Positions 19,285-27,415 of a stretch of DNA of 64,000 nucleotides are shown piece by piece. Below the pieces are notes generated by a model, which saw only the letters and a program-made list of their open reading frames with translations, did not search any database and was not told the origin of the DNA. This DNA comes from Acinetobacter sp. WCHAc010034 (GTDB lineage Bacteria > Pseudomonadota > Gammaproteobacteria > Pseudomonadales > Moraxellaceae). Within the stretch, counting starts at the first letter, position 1, and every line of letters begins with the position of its first letter. The translations under genes were made by a program, and so were the position numbers. The DNA is taken from the NCBI RefSeq assembly GCF_001696615.3, contig NZ_CP032279.1:1860001-1924000 (forward strand), given 5' to 3'.

Positions 19285-20589
19285 ATGTCCAATTGGTTTC
19301 CCCAATGGCGCCCTTATGCCGGCAGCATTGAAGCGCGCCCTGTAGGCACCAATGAGTACCTGCCGCCGGCGCAAAGCGCCGTGCTGGGCATACAGCACGC
19401 TTTCGCCATGTTCGGCGCCACCGTGCTAGCGCCCTTCCTGATGGGTTTTGACCCGAATCTGGCGATTTTAATGTCAGGCCTGTGCACCATCCTGTTCTTC
19501 TTTATGACCGGCGGGCGCGTGCCGAGCTACTTAGGCTCGAGCTTCGCCTTTATTGGCGTGGTGATCGCCGCCACGGGCTACGCCGCTTCTGGCACCGGCG
19601 CGCCGAACGCCAATATCGCTTTAGCCGCCGGCGGCATCATGGCCTGCGGCGTGCTGTACGCCATTTTCGGCCTGATTGTGATGGCCACGGGCACGCGCTG
19701 GATTGAAAAGCTGATGCCGCCGGTGGTGACGGGCGCCGTGGTGATGATCATCGGCCTGAACCTTGCGCCGGTTACGGTGAAAGGCGTGATGGGCAACAGC
19801 TTCAATATGTGGATGTCGCTGGTGACGGTGCTGTGCATGGGTTCGATTGCGGTCTTCACCAAAGGCCTGATGCAGCGCCTGCTGCTGCTGCTGGGCCTGC
19901 TGCTGGCCTATCTGCTGTATTACCTGGTGTCGAATGTCATGGGCTACGGCGCGCCGATCAACTTTGCGCCGATTCAGCAGGCCGCCTGGTTCGGCGTGCC
20001 GCAGTTCCATGCGCCGCAGTTTGACTTCAACGCCATGCTGATTATTGCCCCGATTGCGCTGATTCTGGTGGCGGAAAATCTGGGCCATATTAAAGCCGTC
20101 AGCACCATGACCGGCGAAAACCTTGACCCGCACATCGGCAAAGCCTTTGTGGCGGACGGCGTTGCAACCACGCTGTCAGGCGCGGTCGGCGCTCCGGGCA
20201 TGACCACCTATGGCGAAAACATTGGCGTGATGGCGGTAACCCGCGTGTATTCCACCATCATCTTTGTGATTGCCGGCGTGTTTGCAGTGTTTCTGGGCCT
20301 ATCGCCTAAATTCGGCGCAATCATCCATACCATTCCAAGCGCGATTTTAACCGGCGCATCGATTGTGGTCTTCGGCCTGATCACCATTGCCGGCGCGAAA
20401 ATCTGGATTGAAAACAAAGTCGATTTTTCTAAAAATAAAAACCTGATGGTGGCTGCGGTAACCATTATTTTAGGCACAGGCGACTTTGCGCTGCAGTTCG
20501 GCAGCTTCAACCTCGGCGGCATTGGCACGGCGACTTTCGCTGCGCTGATTCTGAACTGGTTCTTCAGCTTAGGCGATAAATCGGCATAA
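19285..20589 (+). CDS. Uracil-xanthine permease (NCS2 family), UraA-like
   Basis: This 434-residue inner-membrane transporter should import uracil or a purine base with protons. It has about 14 hydrophobic segments. The UraA substrate-binding residues are present: Glu264 and His268 in AENLGH (E. coli Glu241/His245) and Glu311 in TTYGENIG (E. coli Glu290), which favours uracil. An upstream ATG at 19249 would add 12 residues (MMCAVYFSSAHF), but the family homology begins MSNWFPQWRPY, and GAGTG lies about ten bases before 19285. It ends at a strong terminator. The gene is alone, with no pyrimidine genes nearby. Confidence 0.93.
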   Translation: MSNWFPQWRPYAGSIEARPVGTNEYLPPAQSAVLGIQHAFAMFGATVLAPFLMGFDPNLAILMSGLCTILFFFMTGGRVPSYLGSSFAFIGVVIAATGYAASGTGAPNANIALAAGGIMACGVLYAIFGLIVMATGTRWIEKLMPPVVTGAVVMIIGLNLAPVTVKGVMGNSFNMWMSLVTVLCMGSIAVFTKGLMQRLLLLLGLLLAYLLYYLVSNVMGYGAPINFAPIQQAAWFGVPQFHAPQFDFNAMLIIAPIALILVAENLGHIKAVSTMTGENLDPHIGKAFVADGVATTLSGAVGAPGMTTYGENIGVMAVTRVYSTIIFVIAGVFAVFLGLSPKFGAIIHTIPSAILTGASIVVFGLITIAGAKIWIENKVDFSKNKNLMVAAVTIILGTGDFALQFGSFNLGGIGTATFAALILNWFFSLGDKSA

Positions 20590-20606
20590 GCCTGCTCCGC
20601 GCTTTT

Positions 20607-20632
20607 AAGCAGCCTTCCGGCTGCTTTTTTTC
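20607..20632 (+). terminator. Intrinsic terminator of the permease gene
   Basis: AAGCAGCC-ttcc-GGCTGCTT followed by a run of T, 18 bases after the stop codon. Confidence 0.93.
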
Positions 20633-21156
20633 CGCCTCAGTTTTTCATCCAGGCATTCCGCCACGGCCTGTTTTTTTTGCGGGAGGCCCGGCTGCAACGG
20701 AAAATTCAGGGCCGGTGATTTTCAGGAATTTGAATAACTTTCATTCTAAAAATAATACAAATTAAGTCAAACGCTTAACTGCTTTTACAGGCATGCTCCC
20801 GCCGGCAGCGCTGCGGATTGCAGGTGCCGGATGCGGGCTGCCCGGCATGCTCCAATTGAATAAGCCCAGCCGGCAGCTTGAAAAGCCTGCAAAACCCCTG
20901 CAAATCACACCCTGCCGCGGCGCGGATTTTGGCCAGCGCAGCAGACCTAATAATTTTTTACAATTTGGAAGTCAAAACTAAGCCGCCATTTTTAATAGGG
21001 AAACCGCGGGATAAATTTAAAAAAATACGTGAATATTGACACTATTCGCATTTTACTTTTTTTGTGTGATCTAATACTCATTAACGACATAAAACACTAC
21101 TGAAATAACAAATAAATGCAGATGAAAACATTTCAGATCAAAGGACGGTAAAGATT
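20633..21156. other. Non-coding region before the CsgG/HfaB operon
   Basis: About 520 bases without a convincing gene. The left part is GC-rich and the right 150 bases are very AT-rich. A TTGACA at 21036-21041 and a TAATAC at 21072-21077 are promoter-like elements, but their spacing (30 bases) does not make one promoter. AAGGA near 21141 is the ribosome-binding site of the next gene. The long leader (over 100 bases) would leave room for regulation, as is usual for surface-fibre operons. Confidence 0.5.
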
Positions 21157-21534
21157 ATGAAAATATCAATGATCAATGTCGGTTTATTTTGTTTGTGTTT
21201 CCTGAGCAATTCTTATGCAACATCTGATGAATGGAGCCAGCGCTGGAAAGCTTCAAGCAGCCGCGCCAATGACAACTTGGTTCAGGCCAACCTGATTGAG
21301 CTCAAGGATTCGGATTATTATAACGGACTAGGCAAAACCACCATCAACAGCACCTCAACCAGCTCCATCGGCACAGTCAATTCATCCACCAGCAACGTCA
21401 ATATCAATGGCTCAAACAACGGCGTAGACATTTCAAATGATACCGCGAATGACGGTTCGGTCAATTCCAATACCACGCAGAATAATCAGCAGTGCCTTAA
21501 CTTAAGCACGCAAGCGGGGGATACGCCATGTTAA
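21157..21534 (+). CDS. Small secreted Ser/Thr/Asn-rich protein, HfaA/curli-subunit-like
   Basis: A 125-residue protein with a signal peptide (about residues 1-21, ending in SNSYA). The mature part is about 104 residues and dominated by Ser, Thr and Asn, with short repeating runs such as TTINSTSTSSIGTVN and SNVNINGSNNGVDIS, then a Cys pair at the C-terminus. It is the first gene of an operon whose second gene is CsgG/HfaB-like; the ATG of that gene lies within its last codons (ATGTTAA), a seven-base overlap. Position and composition recall HfaA of the Caulobacter holdfast anchor and curli subunits, but I cannot show homology by eye. Amyloid formation is an inference. Confidence 0.7.
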   Translation: MKISMINVGLFCLCFLSNSYATSDEWSQRWKASSSRANDNLVQANLIELKDSDYYNGLGKTTINSTSTSSIGTVNSSTSNVNINGSNNGVDISNDTANDGSVNSNTTQNNQQCLNLSTQAGDTPC

Positions 21535-22703
21535 ATTTCCCTCAATTCAAGCGCAGGAAAACCGCTTCGCTAAGCGCCGTGATTGTGTTCAGCCAGCTTC
21601 TGGCGGGATGCACCGGCATGGCGCTTAGCAACAAGGAGCCCGCCAGCCTGGTGCAGGGGCCGCCGATCACCGATATTTTCACGCCTTTTGACATGGCCCT
21701 ATCCTGCCTGAAAGGGCAGCTGCGCAATGATGTCAGCTTCTCCGTCGGAGCGATTCTGGATCAAACCGGCAAAGACGTGGTGACCAACGGCGGCAGCGGC
21801 AAAATGGTGACGCAGGGCGCCGGAGACATGGTGCAGTCCGCGCTGTTTCAGGCCGGCGTCAGCCTGCTGAACCGGCGCGACCCGCGCATCATTGAAAGCG
21901 AAGCCAAGTGGGGCATCCGCGACCCAAGGCAGATTCAGGCGTCGGACTACTATGTCACGGGCAGCATCAACAGCCTGGACTTTATTCCCGGCGGCGGCTT
22001 TGACATGCAGGTCGGCGGCGTCGGCCCAAGCTACAGCCAGACCCGGATTATGGTCGGCCTGGATTTATCCCTGACCGACACCCGCAGCAGCAAAGTCGTC
22101 GCCAATGTTTCCCTGCAGAAGCAGATCGCCGCGCAGGACTACGGCATCAATGCAGGCCGGTTTGCCGGCCATACGCTGCTGAACATTCAGATCGGAAAGG
22201 GAGAACGCGAAGCGACCAACTTCGCCTTGCGCCAAATGCTGAATCTGGCCACCTTTGAGCTGCTCAGCCAGGTCATTCCGCCCTCGACATTTGAAAGCTG
22301 CCGCGCAGCGATCCCGCCGGAATTCGGGCGCTTAAGCCTAACGCGCAGCTCTGTCGCCCTGTACAAGTATCAGGAGAGCCGGCAGCAGAATGCAGCCCCG
22401 GGGAAGCCGCTGCTGGAAGCGCCTTCAGATAAAGCGCATGCATCCGGTGAAAGAAACAAATCATCGAACTCGCCCAGCAAAGATACCCTGCCGCCCAAGC
22501 ATAAAGAATCTGAGCTGATTCAAAACCCTGAAGGCGATGCCGAAATGAGCAAGCAGGAACTGATTAAATACATCAGCATGAAGCGGCGCGGCGCTGCAGG
22601 CAAAGCGCATGACGGCCAAAAACAGGATGAAAAAGCCGAGATGCTGTGGGATGCCAATCCGGCGGTGATTGAAAACTACTGGTCATCAACGCAGCGCGAT
22701 TAA
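21528..22703 (+). CDS. CsgG/HfaB family outer-membrane secretion lipoprotein
   Basis: CsgG-type proteins form nonameric outer-membrane pores that export curli subunits; HfaB is the Caulobacter holdfast-anchor homologue. This 391-residue protein has the lipobox QLLAGC and the CsgG domain over about residues 40-270: PPITDIFTPFDMALSCLKG, QAGVSLLNRRDPRIIESEAKWG, DYYVTGSINSLDFIPGGGFD, RIMVGLDLSLTDTRSSKVVA and ALRQMLNLATFELLSQV. It is longer than E. coli CsgG (277) because of a Ser/Pro/Lys-rich C-terminal tail of about 110 residues. It is coupled to the gene before it and is followed by a second secreted repeat protein. No csgE or csgF homologue is near. Confidence 0.9.
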   Translation: MLNFPQFKRRKTASLSAVIVFSQLLAGCTGMALSNKEPASLVQGPPITDIFTPFDMALSCLKGQLRNDVSFSVGAILDQTGKDVVTNGGSGKMVTQGAGDMVQSALFQAGVSLLNRRDPRIIESEAKWGIRDPRQIQASDYYVTGSINSLDFIPGGGFDMQVGGVGPSYSQTRIMVGLDLSLTDTRSSKVVANVSLQKQIAAQDYGINAGRFAGHTLLNIQIGKGEREATNFALRQMLNLATFELLSQVIPPSTFESCRAAIPPEFGRLSLTRSSVALYKYQESRQQNAAPGKPLLEAPSDKAHASGERNKSSNSPSKDTLPPKHKESELIQNPEGDAEMSKQELIKYISMKRRGAAGKAHDGQKQDEKAEMLWDANPAVIENYWSSTQRD

Positions 22704-22786
22704 AAGCTGTAAAAAATGGGCTCGCTCCCATGATAAGAAAGAAGCGCTTAGCGAGGGGCGCTTCAAAACTAGAAAGGAAAACAACT

Positions 22787-23404
22787 ATGAATAAGACTAT
22801 CAAAACCATCGCCTTATCTGCTGCCTTCCTGTCCAGTGCAGCCATGGCAAATTCACAGGGCACACATGTCAATGTAGATACCGGCCTGCAGTCCACCCTG
22901 CACCTTTTATCGCAGCATGTCAAAAATGGCTCAGCCCTTAACCTTGCGATCAATACCAACAATATTGACGCAACCGTCAATACACACAGCGGCTTTAATT
23001 CGATGAATAATGTCGGAGACAAAATCGCGGTGGAAACTTCCGCAATCGGCGCAGTCAATACCGGCAGCATCAATCTGCAGCAGGGCAGCCTGAGCGCTGT
23101 CAATACCGGCTCATTGACTGCGGGCTTCCATGCCGGCGGCAACGCATGGGAAGAAGTGGAATCACACCGCTCTCCTGACTACTCCTCAGGGATTGAAGGC
23201 CACGTCAGCGCAAGCCTCAACACCAGCTATTATGACCGCTTCTCTGAAACGATGAGCAATTACAGCGCAGCCAATCTGGCCTTTAACTCCGGCGCAATTG
23301 ATGCCTCTGTAAATACAAAGGCATTTAAGAACCATATTGACGGCATCAAAACTTCTGCAATCGGTGCAGTGAACACCGGCAGCATTACGGTTACTGTAAA
23401 GTAA
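22787..23404 (+). CDS. Secreted repeat protein of the CsgG/HfaB operon, putative exported adhesin
   Basis: A 205-residue protein with a signal peptide (residues 1-21, ending in AAMA). The mature part holds an internal duplication: residues 48-95 and 159-203 share the pattern SAxNLAxNxxxIDAxVNT followed by TSAIGAVNTGSI, with another AVNTGSL at about 104-110. Short strands rich in Asn, Thr and Gly repeating in this way suggest a beta-helix or amyloid-like fold. GAAAGGAAAA directly upstream of the ATG at 22787 fixes the start; a longer frame from 22730 would hide the signal peptide. It takes the third-gene place that hfaD has in Caulobacter, though I cannot prove homology. Confidence 0.75.
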   Translation: MNKTIKTIALSAAFLSSAAMANSQGTHVNVDTGLQSTLHLLSQHVKNGSALNLAINTNNIDATVNTHSGFNSMNNVGDKIAVETSAIGAVNTGSINLQQGSLSAVNTGSLTAGFHAGGNAWEEVESHRSPDYSSGIEGHVSASLNTSYYDRFSETMSNYSAANLAFNSGAIDASVNTKAFKNHIDGIKTSAIGAVNTGSITVTVK

Positions 23405-23428
23405 ATCCGCCCTTCAATATGATCCGAG

Positions 23429-23460
23429 GCCTGGCTATTAACGGATAGCCGGGCCTTCCT
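23429..23460 (+). terminator. Intrinsic terminator of the CsgG/HfaB operon
   Basis: The hairpin AGGCCTGGCTAT-taacgg-ATAGCCGGGCCT is followed by TCCTTATT, 25 bases after the last gene of the operon. The T-run is weak but the stem is 12 bases long. Confidence 0.8.
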
Positions 23461-23971
23461 TATTCTGGAATAAACCGGCACTGGAATGCAATTGCTTTTA
23501 CTGGCGGAACTGCTGAAAAAGCACGCCGCGCAGCAGCCGGCCATCCATGCGGCGCCGGCAGCAAAACCGGTTCCATGCGCCTGATTTTAAATGGCTGGAT
23601 TTTATAAACAGCCAAAGTACGCCTTAAAGAATAAAAAGCCGGAAGATGGATTTTCAGATGCAGGCCGGAAAGCTGTTTTTTCAGGCCCGCATTTAAGACT
23701 TGGGAATAAAAACCCGGCCAGCGCAGGAAATTTTACGGAATTTTTGCTCCGCGCCGCAGCCGCGGATTCCGCTTCCCACCCGCCTCAGCCAAGGCCAGAA
23801 CCTGCACGGCAAGAGGAATGCATCATTGGCCTGCGGCGCGCTTCCGCCGGCGGCTCAGGCTTCATCCGATTGGCCGCATAAATTGCCGGAAAATAAATTT
23901 ACGCTCATTTTACGTTACTCCCCGCGCCGGCCTTCCTATACTTTTTTTATCTGATCACTGAAGATAACAAC
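23461..23971. other. Non-coding region before the glutamine-synthetase-like gene
   Basis: About 510 bases. Plus-strand open frames exist (23591-23881 and 23700-23954), but they are Pro/Arg/Ala-rich, overlap each other and lack ribosome-binding sites, so I do not call them. CTATACTTTTT at about 23936-23946 may be the -10 region of the next gene. No repeat stands out. Confidence 0.5.
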
Positions 23972-25363
23972 ATGAATATGCCGATTCAAAATTCGCCCCT
24001 GACGCGCCAGCTGCCGCAAGGCCCGGCCTTAGAGCACGCGGATGCCGATGCCTTTGAACAGGAAATTGCGCAGTATCTGGGGAAATACCCGCAGACTGAG
24101 CATATTGATATCTGCCTGCATGACCTGAATGGCCATATCCGCGGCAAGCGCATCGAGCTGAACGCCCTGAAAAAGCTGGCCAAAGGCTGCTATTTCCCGC
24201 TGTCCGTATACGCCATGAACCTTGAAGGCAAAGTAGTTGAGGAAAGCGGCCTGGGCAAATACATCGGCGAGCCTGACCGCCTGTGCCTGCCGGTTGCCGG
24301 CTCATTGCGCCCCTGCGCCAGCCAGCCGGAAAAGCATGCGCAGCTGTACCTCACCATGAAGGCGGAAGACGGTTCGGACTGCATTCATGAACCGCGGAAT
24401 ATCCTGAAGCGGCTGCTGCTCAGCCTGAATCAGATGGGCTATTTCCCGATGATGGCCGGTGAAATTGAATTCTACCTTTACCCGCAGCAGGCCAATCATG
24501 GGCAGGACGCGCACGCCATGCAGTGCTTTGATGTTGACCGGCCGGATCAGTATCAGGCGGTTTTAGAGCGCATTGAAAGCGAAGCGAAAAAGCAGCAGAT
24601 CGCCCTTACGGCAATCGTCGCGGAAAGCTCGGCCAATCAGTTTGAAATCAATATCCAGCACAGCTGCAGCCTGCTCCAGCTCTGTGACGACATTCTGGCG
24701 ATGAAAAGGATTGTGAAGCAGATCGCCGCCATGCATGGCTTAAGCGCCTGCTTTATGGCCAAGCCCAGCATGGCGGCCGCAGGCAGCGGCCTGCACTTTC
24801 ATATGAGCTTGCTGGACCACCGCCGGCTCAACCTTTTCGGCATCCAGAACAACGATTTTCCCAATTCCTTAATGTACCGCGTGATTGCCGGCCTGATTGA
24901 CCTGCTGCCCGCGTCCATGGCGGTGCTGGCCCCGAATATCAACTCGTTCCGGCGCTTTCAGTTCGGCCAGCATGTGCCGCTGGAAGCCAGCTGGGGCGTC
25001 AACAACCGCAATGCCGCGATCCGCCTGCCCTGCTCAGACCCGGAAAACCACCGCCTGGAATACCGCGTTGCAGGTGCGGACGCCAACCCCTACCTGTGCA
25101 TCAGCGTGATTCTGGCCGGCGTGCTGCATGGCTTGACCCATCTGCTGAAGCTGCCGAAGGCCGTGCATGCGCTGCAGCCGGATGATCCGCGGATTCTGCT
25201 GCCGGACAGCCAGCCCGAAGCGCTGCGCCTGTTTCAGCAGCATGCGGTGCTCAGACAGTATTTAGGGCCGGACTTTGTGCAGCTGTGGGCCGCCTGCAAA
25301 AAGCAGGAGCACCAGTCGGTTTTAAATAAAATCACCGATTCGGAGCTGAAATGGGGACTGTAA
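23972..25363 (+). CDS. Glutamine synthetase family protein, gamma-glutamylpolyamine synthetase (PuuA)-like
   Basis: A 463-residue cytoplasmic ligase with the glutamine synthetase beta-grasp and catalytic domains. Visible motifs are GEIEFYL (metal ligands), AESSANQFEINIQHS, AAGSGLHFHMSL (ATP/glutamate region), PNINSFRRF and ASWGVNNRNAAIRLP. The last two resemble PuuA and GlnT-like enzymes that attach glutamate to amines rather than GlnA, and the adenylylation-site region of GlnA is absent. It stands alone, without puuB/C/D homologues, so the amine is unknown. It starts MNMPIQNSPL; a second ATG two codons on is also possible. Its stop codon touches the left end of a repeat element. Confidence 0.88.
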   Translation: MNMPIQNSPLTRQLPQGPALEHADADAFEQEIAQYLGKYPQTEHIDICLHDLNGHIRGKRIELNALKKLAKGCYFPLSVYAMNLEGKVVEESGLGKYIGEPDRLCLPVAGSLRPCASQPEKHAQLYLTMKAEDGSDCIHEPRNILKRLLLSLNQMGYFPMMAGEIEFYLYPQQANHGQDAHAMQCFDVDRPDQYQAVLERIESEAKKQQIALTAIVAESSANQFEINIQHSCSLLQLCDDILAMKRIVKQIAAMHGLSACFMAKPSMAAAGSGLHFHMSLLDHRRLNLFGIQNNDFPNSLMYRVIAGLIDLLPASMAVLAPNINSFRRFQFGQHVPLEASWGVNNRNAAIRLPCSDPENHRLEYRVAGADANPYLCISVILAGVLHGLTHLLKLPKAVHALQPDDPRILLPDSQPEALRLFQQHAVLRQYLGPDFVQLWAACKKQEHQSVLNKITDSELKWGL

Positions 25364-25752
25364 GCCTAATGCTGATCAGTTAAGGAGTTTCACCGTAAAC
25401 TTCTTAATTTTGGAGGCTATTCACGGCGGAGTCTTACCTCTTTTAAATCAAATTTTTGGAGCTCGTTTTGTTCCTTGCGAAACAATGTTTCTCATTCGCC
25501 AAATGAGAAGCGAAGCTTCGCAAGGAAAGCATCTTGCGGCGCAGTGCGCCTCACCGCGAAACCTGTTCACTTTCTGCACTTAAATAATTTTGTTGCAAAA
25601 ACAGTCCATTTCAAAGGTCTGATAGGTTGCAGATGACGCTTCCGCGTATCAAACAAAGCTTTGAATTTAAAAAATAAAAATCCAGTCAGCTTCTTAACTG
25701 ACTGACATTAGGCTGTATGCAATGCGCGCTGTTCAGGAGGCAGCGCGCCTAT
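25364..25752. repeat. Intergenic repeat element with inverted ends and a long internal palindrome
   Basis: Between two convergent genes, the left end TAATGCTGATCAGTTAAG (from 25367) and the right end CTTAACTGACTGACATTA-like sequence (to 25710) are imperfect inverted repeats about 344 bases apart, flanked by AGCC and GGCT. Inside, 25471-25527 is a 57-base near-palindrome with arms TTCCTTGCGAA / TTCGCAAGGAA. A related element, with matching ends but a different interior, lies at 58180-58527. No open frame is present. Confidence 0.6.
25665..25706 (-). terminator. Intrinsic terminator of the chorismate mutase gene
   Basis: On the minus strand CAGTCAG-ttaagaag-CTGACTG is followed by GATTTTTATTTTTT. 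It doubles as the right end of the repeat element described at 25364-25752. Confidence 0.8.
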
Positions 25753-26040
25753 TCAGGGGCGGATTTCCTTCAGCTCACGGCGGATAAAGTGCTGAATCAT
25801 TTCCCGGTAGATGCTTTCGACCAGATCCGGATCTGTGCCCTGTTCAATAGCCGCGGCCCGCACTTTTTTAATCACTTCTTCAACCCGCTCCGGCGCCTGC
25901 ACATCCTGCACCGTGCGCTTAAAGCGCGCGGCCTGATCGACATAAAACTGGCGCGCAGCGATCAGCTCTATCAGGGCGCCGTCAATGGCGTCAATCTGCG
26001 CGCGGGCCTGCGGCAAGGATTCAATCTTTTCTTTCTTCAT
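25753..26040 (-). CDS. Chorismate mutase, AroQ type (monofunctional)
   Basis: A 95-residue all-helical AroQ-fold protein, either a chorismate mutase making prephenate or a PchB-type isochorismate pyruvate lyase. The first helix has RAQIDAIDGALIELIAARQ and the second YVDQAARFKR, with the expected Arg and Lys residues. The segment QAPERVEEVIKKVRAAA and the last helix SIYREMIQHFIRREL complete the fold. Because the core helices match PchB-like proteins and there are no siderophore genes nearby, I leave the activity open. It starts at the ATG at 26040, or at a GTG at 26055, and in either case overlaps the end of the upstream gene by about 20-35 bases, so it is probably translated with it. Confidence 0.85.
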   Translation of the reverse strand: MKKEKIESLPQARAQIDAIDGALIELIAARQFYVDQAARFKRTVQDVQAPERVEEVIKKVRAAAIEQGTDPDLVESIYREMIQHFIRRELKEIRP

Positions 26041-27343
26041 TGGCTTTGGATTCACTTTCAGCAGTATTTTCAGTCTTGTACCTCTCTTCTAACACATTAC
26101 TGAAAATACTTTCAATCATCCAAACGCGGTATAGGCTGTTGAATACATAGCTTTGGCCGTCAATGCGCAGCTCCAGCACCGGAAAGTCCGGCTGCGACTT
26201 CATTTCGCAGTGCATATCATTTTCTTTCAGCAGCGCCTGAAAATCTTCTGAGGTCAGTGCGCCAAGCGCCAGCTCATGCTGCAGCTGCTGGAAATGCGCC
26301 TTGCAGGACAAGTCCCTGCCCCTGGTCCAAACCGCCTGCAGGATCTGATACATGGCCTCAATGCGCTGCTCTTCCGGCGCGCTGTAGTACAGCTCAGCCA
26401 TCTTCAGCGTGGCGGCTTCGGTCGGGCGGCAAAACGGGGTAAAGGCCACCTCGGTGCGCTTCGACAGGCGCGTGGCCAGGCTCCAGTCAAACAGGTCGCG
26501 GCCATGGTAGCTGAGCGGATAAACCTTCAGCTGAATATTGTAAAAATCGGCCAGCTCTTCCTTAATATAGGCCAGCAGCAGCCAGGACACCGGGTCTTCC
26601 AGGGCAATGTATAAATCCAGCTCTGGATCCAAAGCCTGAATTTCATTCAGCTCTTCCGCATCGCTGATCAAGTGCTCACGCCATTCAATATGATTGATCA
26701 GAAAAATCGGATTGCCGGTCAGCAGCTTCTGCTGCTTGAGGCGCCGGGTCAGGCGCAGCAGGTCATCTACGGCATGGTATTTGCGTTCGCCGAATTCAAA
26801 ATAGCTGGCCAGCAGCGGCGCATCATTGAAAATCCGCTCCGGGAAATGCTGCGGCTGATGGTGGCGGCTGGCCATGGCGTGCAGGGTGCGCAATTTTCCG
26901 TACTGCTTTTGCCACAGCATATGGAACACGTCTTCCAGCAGGTACAGAAAGTCCTGCCCGCGCAGCGGGGTATTGCGCAGAATGGTTTCCGCCTGCTGCA
27001 GCGCCTGCGGCGACGGCTGCTCCGGCGCGTCATGAAAGCTGAAGCGGTGCTGCCGGGCCAGAATTTTGGCGTCATTCAGGCAGTACTGTTGCCATTCGGC
27101 GGCGGACATATGGTTGGGCGGCTCAGCGCTTTGGCTGGAAATCACCACCCGCAGCGGCTTCAGCTCCGCGCTGAGGATTTCTTCCAGCTGCGGCAGCTGC
27201 TGCGCGGCCAGATAGCTGTAAACATCGTCTAGGCGCAGGTGGATGCTCAGGCCCTTGTCCGTGGGCAGCACCGCTTGACGAGCCGGCTTCCGGTAAAACC
27301 AGCTCGACCGGATCGGATCAAACCAGCGGCGCAACAGTGACAT
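26021..27343 (-). CDS. Protein with two apparent DsbA/HCCA-isomerase-like thioredoxin domains, unknown function
   Basis: A 440-residue soluble protein without a signal peptide. Two regions read like the DsbA/2-hydroxychromene-2-carboxylate isomerase branch of the thioredoxin fold. The first begins SIHLRLDDVYSYLAAQQLP (about residue 33). The second begins LDLYIALEDPVSWLLLAYI (about 245) and includes TEVAFTPFCRPTEAATLK. Neither has a CxxC pair, so redox activity is unlikely, and a glutathione- or substrate-binding role is possible. The start at 27343 (MSLLRRWFDPI) has GAGG upstream; a frame extending to 27415 would run through the ilvD terminator. It overlaps the chorismate mutase gene, which suggests a linked role, but none is known to me. 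Confidence 0.7.
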   Translation of the reverse strand: MSLLRRWFDPIRSSWFYRKPARQAVLPTDKGLSIHLRLDDVYSYLAAQQLPQLEEILSAELKPLRVVISSQSAEPPNHMSAAEWQQYCLNDAKILARQHRFSFHDAPEQPSPQALQQAETILRNTPLRGQDFLYLLEDVFHMLWQKQYGKLRTLHAMASRHHQPQHFPERIFNDAPLLASYFEFGERKYHAVDDLLRLTRRLKQQKLLTGNPIFLINHIEWREHLISDAEELNEIQALDPELDLYIALEDPVSWLLLAYIKEELADFYNIQLKVYPLSYHGRDLFDWSLATRLSKRTEVAFTPFCRPTEAATLKMAELYYSAPEEQRIEAMYQILQAVWTRGRDLSCKAHFQQLQHELALGALTSEDFQALLKENDMHCEMKSQPDFPVLELRIDGQSYVFNSLYRVWMIESIFSNVLEERYKTENTAESESKANEERKD

Positions 27344-27356
27344 GAGATCAGCCTCG

Positions 27357-27391
27357 AAAAAATAAACCCTTGCAGTACTACAAGGGTTTAT
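27357..27391 (-). terminator. Intrinsic terminator of ilvD
   Basis: On the minus strand ATAAACCCTTG-tagtactg-CAAGGGTTTAT is followed by TTTTTC. It lies 25 bases after the ilvD stop and only about 14 bases before the start of the next gene, so it could also act on that gene's leader. Confidence 0.9.
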
Positions 27392-27415
27392 AGCAATTTG
27401 TTGGGGAATGATCAA

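Noticed and set aside
21157-23404. A complete curli (csg) operon
   Set aside because: Only CsgG has a counterpart. CsgE, CsgF and CsgD are absent, and the small proteins lack the curlin Gln/Asn repeats, so a curli annotation would overstate the case.
23591-23954. Two overlapping plus-strand frames before the glutamine-synthetase-like gene
   Set aside because: Composition is Pro/Arg/Ala-rich with no recognisable domain or ribosome-binding site, and the frames overlap each other.
25364-25752. Insertion sequence
   Set aside because: Inverted ends are present but there is no transposase frame and no clear target duplication; described as a repeat element instead.
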